A stretch of DNA of 64,000 nt, from assembly GCA_905209435.1 (NCBI GenBank), contig CAJLTE010000001.1, forward strand, positions 1-64,000. Direction: 5' to 3'. The notes beneath the pieces are model-generated. The model ran no database searches. It was not told the origin of the DNA and saw only the letters and a list, made by a program, of their open reading frames with translations. The translations under genes and the position numbers were made by a program. Origin of the DNA: an uncultured Blautia sp. (GTDB lineage Bacteria; Bacillota_A; Clostridia; Lachnospirales; Lachnospiraceae). Every line of letters begins with the position of its first letter. Position 1 is the stretch's first letter. Positions 27,930 to 37,607 of this stretch are shown piece after piece.

Positions 27930-27987
27930 TTCAGAGAGACTGTTGCAGAAGGAAACTTACAGATGCAGCAGTCTCTGAACTTTTTTT
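27930..27987 (+). terminator. Terminator after the lipoprotein gene
   Basis: Long stem TTCAGAGAGACTGTTGCA / TGCAGCAGTCTCTGAA (27930-27947 with 27964-27979, small bulge) followed by a seven-T run. Confidence 0.88.
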
Positions 27988-28188
27988 CTATAATTTATTT
28001 ATAGCGATTTCGTAACTTTTCCGGAAATTTTGAAAGTCAAATATAAAAAACAGGACATATAGAATAATTTATGGTATTATCGTAGTAAAGTTGAAAAGCT
28101 TTTGCGGAAAGTATACGCCTATCTGCCGGATATTAGGCAGACAGAAATTTTTATAAAAATAATAGAACACATACGGAGGTTAGATAGT

Positions 28189-28956
28189 ATGAAATTCAGA
28201 CCATGCATTGATATACATAATGGAAAAGTGAAACAGATCGTAGGAGGCAGTCTTACAGATGTAAAAGATCAGGCAGAGGAGAATTTTGTGTCTGAACAGG
28301 ATGCTTCTTTTTATGCTGATTTGTATAAAAAAGCCGGGATAAAGGGAGGACATGTGATTCTGTTGAACGGTCAGGACTCTCCTTATTATGAAGCAACGAA
28401 AGCACAGGCACTTCTTGCACTTCATGCATATCCTAAAGGTCTTCAGATCGGCGGTGGTGTAAATCCGGATAATGCACAGGAATATCTGGAGGCCGGGGCA
28501 AGTCATGTGATCATAACATCTTATGTATTTAAAGACGGCAGAATTTCATGGGAAAATTTGAATAGAATGAAAGAAACAGCAGGAAAAGAGAATCTTGTAC
28601 TTGATCTCAGCTGTCGTAAAAAAGACGGTAATTATTATATTGTAACAGACCGCTGGCAAAAATTTACAGATGTTCAGGTGACGTTGGATGTTATGAAAGA
28701 ACTGGAAAATTACTGTGATGAATTTCTGGTTCATGCAGTAGATGTAGAAGGTAAAGCTCATGGAGTAGAGACTGAGCTGGCAGCTCTGCTTGGAGAGTAT
28801 AATGGAAATCCTGTTACATACGCAGGCGGAGTTGGGTCTATGGCAGATATTGAAGATTTGCATAAGTATGGAAAAAACAGACTGGATGTTACAGTAGGAA
28901 GTGCTCTGGATCTTTTCGGCGGTTGCATTCCTTTTGCGGAGCTGATCAAGCTTTAG
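28189..28956 (+). CDS. hisA: HisA of the eukaryotic type (phosphoribosylformimino-AICAR-P isomerase)
   Basis: Isomerase of histidine biosynthesis, an Amadori rearrangement in a TIM barrel. The 255-residue protein starts CIDIHNGKVKQIVGGSLTD, then GHVILLNG, LQIGGGVN, VLDLSCRKKDG, EFLVHAVDVEG and TYAGGVGS. These features (DIHNGKVKQIVGG, DLSCRK, HAVDVEG) are those of the fungal/plant HIS6-like branch rather than the usual bacterial HisA, which has DLxxGxxVRLxxG. Start at 28189 is behind CGGAGG; an earlier in-frame ATG at 28102 lacks an RBS. No other his gene is adjacent. A short hairpin with arms TCTGCC/GGCAGA lies at about 28121-28141, within the 5' region. Confidence 0.88.
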   Translation: MKFRPCIDIHNGKVKQIVGGSLTDVKDQAEENFVSEQDASFYADLYKKAGIKGGHVILLNGQDSPYYEATKAQALLALHAYPKGLQIGGGVNPDNAQEYLEAGASHVIITSYVFKDGRISWENLNRMKETAGKENLVLDLSCRKKDGNYYIVTDRWQKFTDVQVTLDVMKELENYCDEFLVHAVDVEGKAHGVETELAALLGEYNGNPVTYAGGVGSMADIEDLHKYGKNRLDVTVGSALDLFGGCIPFAELIKL

Positions 28957-29166
28957 GAAACACGATCATGCATGAGTATAAACGCGCTATGGCTTCATAA
29001 GTTGCCTGAATGAGTGGAAATATATACAAATTTCGGTATAATAGGACAAGAACTTCCGGGTTATTGATAAAGTAAACAGAAAAAATGTGAAATTTTAATA
29101 AAATAGTGTTAAAATTCCAAAAGGTGTGTTATAATAGATTCATCAAACAGCAAAGGGGATGGAAGC

Positions 29167-29694
<528 letters not shown>

Positions 29695-29738
29695 AACTTA
29701 TCAGAACATAAAATCATAAAAAGTATTTGTGATAACTA

Positions 29739-29780
29739 AAAATATCCGTGCAGAACATAATTTTCTGCACGGATATTTTA
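29739..29780 (+). terminator. Terminator after hpf
   Basis: Stem of 17 pairs, AAAATATCCGTGCAGAA / TTCTGCACGGATATTTT (29739-29755 with 29763-29779); the closing T run is part of the stem, so efficiency is uncertain but the hairpin is strong. Confidence 0.8.
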
Positions 29781-29918
29781 TGCGCTGAGAAAATCGCTCA
29801 GCAGTGAAGCGGACTTATTCTGTTAATTCCATTACAATTACTGAAGCTTTTTGATTCGCTGCATAAAAAGCTTGCGAAAATCTGGTTATTATGTATAATA
29901 AATATGAAAAGAATAAAA

Positions 29919-29945
29919 GTTATTGTTTACAGAGTGAACAGTGAT
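29919..29945. repeat. Degenerate copy of the GTTACTGTTC palindrome
   Basis: Reads GTTATTGTTTACAGAG followed by TGAACAGTGAT and aligns with the palindrome at 4247-4273 with only a few changes (including the shared ACAGAG loop). It lies directly upstream of the TPP riboswitch. Nearby, 29844-29873 forms another hairpin (AAGCTTTTT / AAAAAGCTT). Confidence 0.55.
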
Positions 29946-29955
29946 AATAATGAAC

Positions 29956-30045
29956 AACAGGGAGCTTGCGTATCAAGCAGGCTGAGATAGGGATGAATTC
30001 CCTGACCTGCAACCTGATTTGGATAATGCCAACGTAGGGAAATAG
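29956..30045 (+). ncRNA. TPP riboswitch (THI element)
   Basis: Contains the conserved thiamine pyrophosphate aptamer segments: AGGCTGAGAT after a GGGAGC/GCAGG stem region, then GACCTGCAACCTGATTTGG and ATAATGCCAACGTAGGGAA. The sequence fits the known consensus CUGAGA...ACCUGAUCUGGAUAAUGCCAGCGUAGGGAA closely. A terminator hairpin follows at 30077, giving TPP-dependent transcription control of thiE-thiD-cytX. Confidence 0.95.
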
Positions 30046-30076
30046 ATGCGTAAGTGTAAGTACAAGCGTAAGTATG

Positions 30077-30111
30077 AGCAGATATATCAGTCAGGTATAT
30101 CTGCTTTTTTG
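30077..30111 (+). terminator. Riboswitch expression-platform terminator
   Basis: Stem AGCAGATATA / TATATCTGCT (30077-30086 with 30096-30105) followed by TTTTTT, 32 bp after the TPP aptamer and before thiE. Confidence 0.88.
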
Positions 30112-30196
30112 TGCCATCAGGACATAAAAACTCTTTGAGCAGGACTTTTCTCTGGATATTTCAGGTGACATTAAAAATAACGAAAAGGAGAAAAAT

Positions 30197-30841
30197 ATGA
30201 AGTGCGATAAAAAAGATTTACTGCTTTACGCAGTAACAGACAGAAGCTGGTTAAATGGAGAAACGCTTTACAGTCAGGTAGAGAAAGCTCTGGAAGGTGG
30301 AGCGACTTTTGTACAGCTTAGAGAGAAACATCTGGACCATGATACATTTCTTCAGGAAGCAAAAGAACTGAAAGAACTGTGCGCCAAATATCATGTACCG
30401 TTTGTTCTGGATGATGATGTGGAACTTGCACTGGAAGTTGGTGCAGATGGTGTTCATGTAGGACAAAATGACATGGAGGCAGGTGATGTCCGGGCAAAAC
30501 TTGGAGAGGACAAAATTGTAGGAGTTTCTGCCCGAACCGTAGAGCAGGCACTTCTTGCTCAGGAGCGAGGCGCCGATTATCTTGGAGTTGGTGCGGCATT
30601 CCCAACCAGTTCTAAAGATGATGCAGCGGAAGTGACTCATGAAACTATAAAAGCAATCTGTGATGCGGTGGATATTCCGGTTATCGCAATTGGCGGTATA
30701 ACAAAAGATAATGTACAGGAATTATCCGGCTGTGGACTTTGTGGAGTTGCAGTTATCAGTGCTATTTTTGCAAAGCCGGACATTAAGAAGGCAGCAGCAG
30801 AATTGAAAGAAGTCACTGAAAAGATGGTGAAGTCACGTTAG
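30197..30841 (+). CDS. thiE: Thiamine phosphate synthase
   Basis: Joins the pyrimidine (HMP-PP) and thiazole (HET-P) phosphates to give thiamine phosphate. The 214-residue TIM barrel has TFVQLREKHLD (pyrophosphate and substrate binding), DDVELALEVGADGVHVGQND, IVGVSART, LGVGAAFPTSSKDDA and VIAIGGITKDNV, all typical of ThiE. AAAGGAG lies before the ATG. First gene behind the TPP riboswitch; thiD starts 22 bp downstream. No ThiM, ThiG or ThiC gene is present in the window, so the pyrimidine is probably imported through CytX and the thiazole comes from elsewhere. Confidence 0.96.
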   Translation: MKCDKKDLLLYAVTDRSWLNGETLYSQVEKALEGGATFVQLREKHLDHDTFLQEAKELKELCAKYHVPFVLDDDVELALEVGADGVHVGQNDMEAGDVRAKLGEDKIVGVSARTVEQALLAQERGADYLGVGAAFPTSSKDDAAEVTHETIKAICDAVDIPVIAIGGITKDNVQELSGCGLCGVAVISAIFAKPDIKKAAAELKEVTEKMVKSR

Positions 30842-30863
30842 AAAAATGATGGAGGACAGTAGA

Positions 30864-31676
30864 ATGAAGACAGCAGTAACAATTGCAGGAAGCGATTCCA
30901 GCGGTGGAGCCGGAATTCAGGCAGATATTAAGACAATGATCGCAAATGGAGTATATGCCATGAGCGCAATTACAGCATTGACAGCACAGAATACAACAGG
31001 TGTGACTGCGATTATGGAAGTGACACCAGGATTTCTGGGAGAGGAACTGGACAATATTTTTACAGATATTTATCCGGATGCAGTAAAAATCGGAATGGTT
31101 TCTTCCGGTGCACTGATTGAAAAGATTGCAGACAAACTGGAAGAATATAAAGCGGAGAATATCGTGGTTGATCCCGTTATGGTGGCAACAAGCGGTGCGA
31201 AACTTATCAGTGATGAAGCAATCGGTGTATTAAAACAGCGCCTGCTTCCTATTGCAAGTGTGCTGACTCCGAATATTCCGGAGGCAGAAGTTCTGGCAGA
31301 AATGGATATCCATACAGCAGATGATATGATAGAGGCAGCCAGAAAAATCAGTGACAAATATCATTGCGCAGTTCTCTGCAAAGGTGGTCATAAATTAAAT
31401 GATGCGAATGATCTGCTATACCGTAATGGTGCTTACCGCTGGTTTGAAGGAAAACGCATTGATAATCCGAATACCCATGGAACCGGATGCACACTTTCCA
31501 GTGCTATTGCATCTAATCTTGCAAAAGGATTTGATCTGGATACTTCTGTAGAACGGGCAAAGGATTACATTTCAGGAGCGTTGGCAGCAATGCTGGATCT
31601 GGGAAAGGGCAGCGGCCCGATGGATCATGGATTTGCTATCACAGGAAAATATAAGAAAGAAGTCGGGGAGGTATAG
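30864..31676 (+). CDS. thiD: Hydroxymethylpyrimidine/phosphomethylpyrimidine kinase
   Basis: Phosphorylates HMP and then HMP-P, giving the pyrimidine diphosphate used by ThiE. The 270-residue ribokinase-fold protein shows TIAGSDSSGGAGIQADIKT at the N-terminus, VDPVMVATSGAKL, and the anion-hole motif NTHGTGCTLSSAIAS near the C-terminus with its catalytic Asp/Cys environment. GGAGG at 30851-30855 fits the ATG at 30864; the ATG at 30846 lies before it. Second gene of the TPP-regulated operon, 5 bp before the transporter gene. Confidence 0.95.
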   Translation: MKTAVTIAGSDSSGGAGIQADIKTMIANGVYAMSAITALTAQNTTGVTAIMEVTPGFLGEELDNIFTDIYPDAVKIGMVSSGALIEKIADKLEEYKAENIVVDPVMVATSGAKLISDEAIGVLKQRLLPIASVLTPNIPEAEVLAEMDIHTADDMIEAARKISDKYHCAVLCKGGHKLNDANDLLYRNGAYRWFEGKRIDNPNTHGTGCTLSSAIASNLAKGFDLDTSVERAKDYISGALAAMLDLGKGSGPMDHGFAITGKYKKEVGEV

Positions 31677-31681
31677 ATATC

Positions 31682-32851
31682 ATGGAAACAAAACGAACCG
31701 GCTTATTTGAAAATGGACTGATCTGGTTTGGCGCAGGTGTTTCAATCGCAGAGATTTTGACCGGAACTTATCTGGCGCCGCTTGGCATGAAAAAAGGGAT
31801 AGCAGCGATTATTCTGGGACATATTATCGGTTGTCTGATGCTGTTTCTGGCAGGAGTGATCGGTGGAAAAGTCAGAAAAAGTGCAATGGAAACTGTAAAA
31901 ATGAGTTTTGGACAAAAAGGAAGTGTTCTGTTTGCAGTTTTAAATATGCTTCAGCTTGTGGGCTGGACTGCGATTATGATCTATGACGGAGCACTGGCAG
32001 CGGACGGAGTAGTAAATACAGGCCGCTGGATCTGGTGCCTGGTGATTGGAGCTCTTATTATTCTCTGGATTGTTATTGGAATCACGAACCTTGGGAAAAT
32101 CAACACGGTTGCCATGGCAGCATTATTTATTCTGACCTTGATCCTTTGCAAAGTAATTTTTACCGGAAGCGGTGCGGGAGTACCTTCAGATGACAGCATG
32201 ACATTCGGTGCAGCAGTAGAACTTGCTGTTGCCATGCCATTGTCCTGGCTTCCGCTGATCAGTGACTACACAAGAGAGGCAAAAGAACCGGTCAAAGCAA
32301 CTGCAGTCAGTGCAGTTACATACGGCATCGTAAGCTGCTGGATGTATGTGATCGGTATGGGTGCTGCAATTATTACCGGAGAGTATGATATTGCACAGAT
32401 CATGTTAAAAGCAGGACTTGGAATTGCGGGACTTTTGATCATTGTATTTTCAACAGTTACAACCACATTTTTGGATGCTTATTCCGCAGGAATTTCCAGT
32501 GAGACGATTGTAAGTAAATGGGATGGAAAACATGTGGCAATTGTAGTAACTGTTATAGGAACTATTGCTGCAATTGTATATCCGATGGACAATATTACAG
32601 ATTTTCTGTATCTCATCGGTTCTGTATTTGCACCTATGATAGCAATCCAGATTGCAGACTTTTTCCTGCTGAAGCTGGATAAAAGCAGCCAGGCAGTACA
32701 TATACCGAATATGATCATCTGGGTGATTGGATTTGTTATATATCGTATTCTTATGAATATTGATATGCCGGTGGGAAATACATTGCCGGATATGGTGATT
32801 ACGATTATTCTCTGTCTGATCGCAGGGAAGATAATACCGGAAAAAAATTAG
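31682..32851 (+). CDS. cytX: Nucleobase:cation symporter-1 family, CytX-type HMP transporter
   Basis: Membrane transporter that probably brings in hydroxymethylpyrimidine for thiamine synthesis. The 389-residue protein has about 12 membrane segments. The N-terminal FGAGVSIAEILTGTYLAPLG and the mid-protein AMPLSWLPLISDYTREA are the family signatures of NCS1 carriers of the CytX/CodB branch. It is the third gene after the TPP riboswitch, and this position, with thiE and thiD, is what points to HMP rather than cytosine. GGGGAGGTAT gives the RBS. Substrate is inferred. Confidence 0.9.
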   Translation: METKRTGLFENGLIWFGAGVSIAEILTGTYLAPLGMKKGIAAIILGHIIGCLMLFLAGVIGGKVRKSAMETVKMSFGQKGSVLFAVLNMLQLVGWTAIMIYDGALAADGVVNTGRWIWCLVIGALIILWIVIGITNLGKINTVAMAALFILTLILCKVIFTGSGAGVPSDDSMTFGAAVELAVAMPLSWLPLISDYTREAKEPVKATAVSAVTYGIVSCWMYVIGMGAAIITGEYDIAQIMLKAGLGIAGLLIIVFSTVTTTFLDAYSAGISSETIVSKWDGKHVAIVVTVIGTIAAIVYPMDNITDFLYLIGSVFAPMIAIQIADFFLLKLDKSSQAVHIPNMIIWVIGFVIYRILMNIDMPVGNTLPDMVITIILCLIAGKIIPEKN

Positions 32852-32868
32852 TGAAAATATAAAAGGTC

Positions 32869-32920
32869 AGTCAGGTCTGAAGTATGGAGAATTCCAGTGC
32901 TTGAGACCTGGCTATTTTTA
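32869..32920 (+). terminator. Terminator of the thi operon
   Basis: Stem AGTCAGGTCT / AGACCTGGCT (32869-32878 with 32904-32913, one G-T pair) followed by ATTTTTA. Confidence 0.7.
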
Positions 32921-32930
32921 GTTTCACTTT

Positions 32931-32959
32931 TTGACGTAGTACCTGAAATATGGTAAAAT
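32931..32959 (+). promoter_or_regulatory. malQ promoter
   Basis: TTGACG (32931-32936), 17-bp spacer, TAAAAT (32954-32959), 37 bp before the start codon. Confidence 0.7.
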
Positions 32960-32996
32960 ATTTAGAAAGTCTTGAAGAAAGAAGGAACAGAATGCT

Positions 32997-34472
32997 ATGA
33001 GAAAAGCCGGAGTATTAATGCCAGTTTCCGCACTTCCATCCAGAGTGGGCGCGGGAGAACTTGGAGAGTCAGCATTTCACTTTATAGAATTATTAAAAAA
33101 GAACTATGTAAAAATATGGCAGATTCTTCCGCTGAACCCGGTGGGTTACGGAAATTCTCCATACCAGCCATACTCATCCTGCGCAGGTGATGAGTTATAT
33201 ATCAGTCTGGATAAGCTTGCAGAAGAAGGACTGCTGAAAGCAGCGCCGGAAGCTTTTTTACAGAATGCTGATAAGGTAGACTATGAATCAGTCCGCCAGT
33301 ACAGAGAACCGTATCTGAGAGAAGCGTTCGAAACCTTTGAGCAGAAGAATGGTCAGGACGAACCTGCATATAAAGAGTTTGTTTCACAGGACTGGGTATA
33401 TGAGTATGGTGTATTTCGTGCATTAAAGAAGGCAAATAACGGAGACTGCTGGAATGACTGGGCGGAAGAAGACAGAAACTGGCCGGAGAACAGACATGAA
33501 TTATCGCCAGAGGTAGAGGCAGAAGCAAAGTATCAGATGTTCCTTCAGTATATTTTTTATATACAGTGGATGAATGTAAAGAATGCTGCGAATGAAGCCG
33601 GAATAGAGATTATGGGTGATGTTCCTTTCTATGTAGGTCAGGATTCAGCAGATGTATGGGGAGGAAAGGATAATTTTCTTCTTGATACAGACGGACGCCC
33701 GATTTTCATCGCAGGAGTACCACCGGACTATTTCAGTGCTACAGGTCAGAGATGGGGAAATCCGATCTATGACTGGGAGCATATGAAAGAACAGAATTAT
33801 CAGTTCTGGGTAGACAGAATCGGCTACAGCAATAAATTGTTTGATATCATCAGAATCGATCACTTCCGGGCATTTGACACATACTGGAAGATTCCGGCAA
33901 CATGCCCTACAGCTATTGACGGTGAATGGATCGAAGCACCGGGGTATGAAGTTATTGATACATTACAGAAAGAAATTCCGGGATTAAATCTGGTAGCAGA
34001 GGATCTTGGACTGCTGCGTCCGGAAGTTCTGGTGCTGAAAGACCATTACCATCTGAAAGGTATGAAAATTCTTATCTTCTCTGTGGATACAAGTGGAAAA
34101 TATGCCCGTGATACTTTCCATGATGTGGAAAATATGATCTTCTATACAGGAACTCATGATAATGATACTATTATGCAGTGGTATAATGGTATGAGCACTG
34201 CAGCCAGAAGAAAAATCCGCCGTATGCTGAAGAAAGCGGGGGCATCACATGGCTCTGTAAAAGACAGATTTTTGCAGTACACTATGCAGAACCAGGCAGA
34301 GTATGCGATCATTCCGCTGGCAGACATACTGGGACTTGGAAAAGAAGGACACATTAACACACCAGGAACGATCGGTTCCCCTAACTGGGAATGGCATTTA
34401 CCGGAATTTGTACAGGCTGAGAAGGAACTCAAGAAATTTGGAAAACTGATCGTAGATACGAAACGTATCTGA
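32997..34472 (+). CDS. malQ: 4-alpha-glucanotransferase
   Basis: Disproportionates maltodextrins by moving alpha-1,4-glucan chains to glucose or other acceptors; cytosolic, GH77. The 491 residues include the start SALPSRVGAGELGESAF, WQILPLNPVGYGNSPYQPYS, DVPFYVGQDSADVWGG, the nucleophile region IIRIDHFRAFDTYW, the acid/base glutamate in LVAEDLGLL and the third carboxylate in FYTGTHDNDTI. All catalytic residues are present. Length is that of the compact bacterial form. It is transcribed alone from its own promoter; no glycogen or maltose gene adjoins it here. Confidence 0.97.
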   Translation: MRKAGVLMPVSALPSRVGAGELGESAFHFIELLKKNYVKIWQILPLNPVGYGNSPYQPYSSCAGDELYISLDKLAEEGLLKAAPEAFLQNADKVDYESVRQYREPYLREAFETFEQKNGQDEPAYKEFVSQDWVYEYGVFRALKKANNGDCWNDWAEEDRNWPENRHELSPEVEAEAKYQMFLQYIFYIQWMNVKNAANEAGIEIMGDVPFYVGQDSADVWGGKDNFLLDTDGRPIFIAGVPPDYFSATGQRWGNPIYDWEHMKEQNYQFWVDRIGYSNKLFDIIRIDHFRAFDTYWKIPATCPTAIDGEWIEAPGYEVIDTLQKEIPGLNLVAEDLGLLRPEVLVLKDHYHLKGMKILIFSVDTSGKYARDTFHDVENMIFYTGTHDNDTIMQWYNGMSTAARRKIRRMLKKAGASHGSVKDRFLQYTMQNQAEYAIIPLADILGLGKEGHINTPGTIGSPNWEWHLPEFVQAEKELKKFGKLIVDTKRI

Positions 34473-34516
34473 AACTAATATATTGATAAGCTTCCGACCA
34501 ATGCTCATTTCTTTTT

Positions 34517-34555
34517 GAAATTGCAGCAGAGGACTTGGCTGATTTAGTTAAATAT
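34517..34555 (-). repeat. Diverged copy of the AATTTAACCAAATCAAG repeat family
   Basis: On the minus strand it reads ATTTAACTAAATCAGCC, then AAGTCCTCTGCTGCAATTTC, aligning with the repeat at 40271-40310 over its whole length with small differences. It lies between malQ and secA in a gap that otherwise holds the secA promoter and a hairpin. Confidence 0.55.
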
Positions 34556-34589
34556 CCACAATTTTCTTGGTTTGTTCATGAAAAATTCA

Positions 34590-34618
34590 TTGTTTTCCAC
34601 ACCGGAAAGTGCTAGAAT
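34590..34618 (+). promoter_or_regulatory. secA promoter
   Basis: TTGTTT (34590-34595), 17-bp spacer, TAGAAT (34613-34618). The 125-nt leader contains CTGTTCACAG and, at 34674-34707, an imperfect hairpin with arms AAGCAT and ATGCTT. Confidence 0.55.
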
Positions 34619-34743
34619 AATTTAGTATTGTGTATAAAGAATCGTTTGTACTGTTCACAGGTAATGTTTTGAGAAGCATGTTGCTGTGATGGACAGTAGC
34701 AATGCTTTGTAAAAATGAGATATAAACAGGAGTAAAACCTAAT

Positions 34744-37317
34744 ATGAATATGTTTTCAAAAGTATTCGGGACCCGCAGCCAGCGAGAGGTTAAGCGTATC
34801 ATGCCTCTGGTTGAGAAAATTGAGAGCCTGCGCCCGGACATGCAGAAGTTAAGCGACGAAGAACTCAGAGGAAAAACAAGAGAATTTAAGAAACGTCTTG
34901 AAGAGGGAGAGACACTGGATGATCTGCTTCCTGAGGCATTTGCGGTTGTACGTGAAGCAGGCAAGCGTGTTCTTGGAATGGAACATTTCCGTGTGCAGCT
35001 TATCGGTGGTATCATTCTCCATCAGGGACGTATCGCAGAGATGAGAACAGGTGAAGGTAAAACACTTGTCGCCACACTTCCGTCATATTTAAATGCACTG
35101 GAAGGCAAAGGTGTGCATGTCGTAACAGTCAACGATTACCTGGCTAAACGAGATGCGGAAGAAATGGGAAAGATCCATGAGTTTCTTGGCCTGACAGTCG
35201 GTGTTGTTTTAAATGATATGAAGCAGGATGAGCGTCGTGCTGCATACAACTGTGATGTTACCTATGTTACGAACAACGAACTCGGTTTCGATTATCTGCG
35301 TGACAACATGGTTATCTATAAAGAACAGCTGGTACAGAGAGATCTGCACTACTGTATCATTGATGAGGTCGACTCCATTCTCATCGACGAGGCACGTACC
35401 CCTCTGATCATTTCCGGACAGAGCGGTAAGTCAACCAAGTTATACGAGGCCTGCGATATCCTTGCTCAGCAGTTAGAGCGCGGTGAAGCCAGCCATGAGA
35501 TGACCAAGATGGCAGCCATCATGGGTGAAGAAGTTATCGAGACAGGTGACTTCGTTGTAAATGAAAAAGATAAGATCGTAAACCTTACAGAGCAGGGCGT
35601 TCATAAGGTTGAGAAATTTTTCCATATTGAAAACCTGGCAGATCCGGAGAATCTGGAGATTCAGCATAATATTACACTTGCACTTCGTGCCCATAACCTG
35701 ATGCATAAGGATCAGGATTATGTAGTTAAAGATGATGAAATCCTTATTGTTGATGAATTCACCGGACGTATCATGCCGGGACGCCGTTACTCAGATGGTC
35801 TTCATCAGGCAATCGAAGCGAAAGAGCATGTTAAGATCAAACGTGAGAGCAAGACTCTGGCAACCATCACTTTCCAGAACTTCTTTAATAAATATGATAA
35901 GAAGGGCGGTATGACCGGTACAGCTGTCACAGAGGAGAAAGAATTCCGTGATATCTATGCAATGGACGTTGTAGAGATCCCGACTAACAGACCGGTTATC
36001 CGAGTTGACCATGAAGATGCTGTTTATATGACAAAGAAAGAGAAATTCAACGCAGTTGTCAATGCTGTAGTGGAAGCTCATGCGAAACAGCAGCCTGTAC
36101 TGGTCGGTACCATTACGATTGAAACTTCCGAGCTTCTCAGCCGTATGCTGAAGAGACAGGGAATCAAACATAATGTATTGAATGCCAAGTTCCATGAACT
36201 TGAGGCTGAGATCGTAGCACAGGCAGGTCAGGCAGGAGCGGTTACTATTGCTACTAACATGGCAGGTCGTGGTACTGATATTAAGCTGGATGATGTATCC
36301 AGAGAAGCTGGTGGTCTGATGATCATTGGTACAGAGCGTCATGAGTCCAGACGTATTGATAATCAGCTTCGTGGACGTTCCGGTCGTCAGGGTGATCCGG
36401 GTGAATCACGTTTCTACATTTCTCTGGAAGATGACCTGATGCGACTGTTCGGTTCTGAGAGACTGATGAAGATTTTTACATCTCTTGGCGTTGCAGAGAA
36501 TGAGCAGATTGAACATAAGATGCTTTCCAATGCAATTGAGAAAGCGCAGGAGAAGATCGAGTTCAACAACTTTGGTATTCGTAAGAATCTTCTCGACTAT
36601 GACCAGGTAAATAATGAACAGCGTGAGATCATCTATAAAGAGCGTCGTCAGGTTCTGGATGGTGAGAACATGCGTGAAGCAATCTACAAGATGATCCAGG
36701 ATACTGTGGATACTTATGTAGATATGTGTTTCTCAGATGATGTAGATTCTGAAGAATGGGATCTGAATGAATTTAATGGTGTTCTTCTTCCGATCATTCC
36801 GGTTCAGCCGCTTACTCCTGAGAGTGTAAAAGGTAAGAAACGTGATGAAATCAAGCATGCGCTGAAAGAAGAGGCAGTGAAACTCTATGAAGAAAAAGAG
36901 GCAGAGTTCCCTGAACCGGAACAGCTTCGTGAATTAGAGCGAGTTGTACTTCTGAAATGCATTGACAGTAAGTGGATGGATCATATTGATGATATGGAAA
37001 TCCTTCGCCAGGGTATTGGACTTGCTGCATACGGACAGAGAGACCCGGTTGTTGAATATAAGATGAGCGCATTTGAGATGTTCAATAATATGATCACATC
37101 TATTCAGGAAGATACACTTCGTATGTTGTATCACGTACATGTAGAGCAGAAGATCGAACGTGAGCAGGTTGCCAAGGTTACAGGAACCAATAAAGATGAC
37201 AGTTCTGTTAAGAAGCCGGTTCAGAGAAAAGAGATTAAAGTATATCCGAATGATCCGTGTCCATGCGGAAGTGGTAAGAAATACAAACAGTGCTGTGGAC
37301 GTAAGAATAAAGCCTGA
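34744..37317 (+). CDS. secA: Preprotein translocase motor subunit SecA
   Basis: ATPase that drives unfolded secretory proteins through SecYEG at the cytoplasmic membrane. The 857-residue protein has [18 protein letters not shown] (Walker A), the DEVD motif in [62 protein letters not shown] and the C-terminal zinc site [16 protein letters not shown]. All translocase domains are present; the length is near that of Bacillus SecA. AGGAG lies before the ATG. Single-gene unit, ended by the hairpin at 37380. Confidence 0.98.
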   Translation: MNMFSKVFGTRSQREVKRIMPLVEKIESLRPDMQKLSDEELRGKTREFKKRLEEGETLDDLLPEAFAVVREAGKRVLGMEHFRVQLIGGIILHQGRIAEMRTGEGKTLVATLPSYLNALEGKGVHVVTVNDYLAKRDAEEMGKIHEFLGLTVGVVLNDMKQDERRAAYNCDVTYVTNNELGFDYLRDNMVIYKEQLVQRDLHYCIIDEVDSILIDEARTPLIISGQSGKSTKLYEACDILAQQLERGEASHEMTKMAAIMGEEVIETGDFVVNEKDKIVNLTEQGVHKVEKFFHIENLADPENLEIQHNITLALRAHNLMHKDQDYVVKDDEILIVDEFTGRIMPGRRYSDGLHQAIEAKEHVKIKRESKTLATITFQNFFNKYDKKGGMTGTAVTEEKEFRDIYAMDVVEIPTNRPVIRVDHEDAVYMTKKEKFNAVVNAVVEAHAKQQPVLVGTITIETSELLSRMLKRQGIKHNVLNAKFHELEAEIVAQAGQAGAVTIATNMAGRGTDIKLDDVSREAGGLMIIGTERHESRRIDNQLRGRSGRQGDPGESRFYISLEDDLMRLFGSERLMKIFTSLGVAENEQIEHKMLSNAIEKAQEKIEFNNFGIRKNLLDYDQVNNEQREIIYKERRQVLDGENMREAIYKMIQDTVDTYVDMCFSDDVDSEEWDLNEFNGVLLPIIPVQPLTPESVKGKKRDEIKHALKEEAVKLYEEKEAEFPEPEQLRELERVVLLKCIDSKWMDHIDDMEILRQGIGLAAYGQRDPVVEYKMSAFEMFNNMITSIQEDTLRMLYHVHVEQKIEREQVAKVTGTNKDDSSVKKPVQRKEIKVYPNDPCPCGSGKKYKQCCGRKNKA

Positions 37318-37379
37318 GACTGTTTGGGGCAATTTCTGAAAAGTAAATAGTGAAAGCAGAATATAACTGCTGATAGGAT

Positions 37380-37408
37380 AAAAGGGCTTAAATGTAAGAG
37401 GCCCTTTT
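37380..37408 (+). terminator. secA terminator
   Basis: Stem AAAAGGGC / GCCCTTTT (37380-37387 with 37401-37408) followed by CT; short and with a modest T run. Confidence 0.65.
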
Positions 37409-37607
37409 CTCGTGCACTGAAATACGTTAATGCGTTGAATTGACATATTAGCCTGATGCAGTGACTCTGCTTTAAATGATGTAAGAATTTGTTGGTATTC
37501 TATACATTATGAAGTGTGCTGCCGGGCAAAAAGTGAACCATATAACATAGAAGTTGGATTGCTTTATGAACGATAACAATTATAAAACCTAAAAGGGGGA
37601 AAACAGT

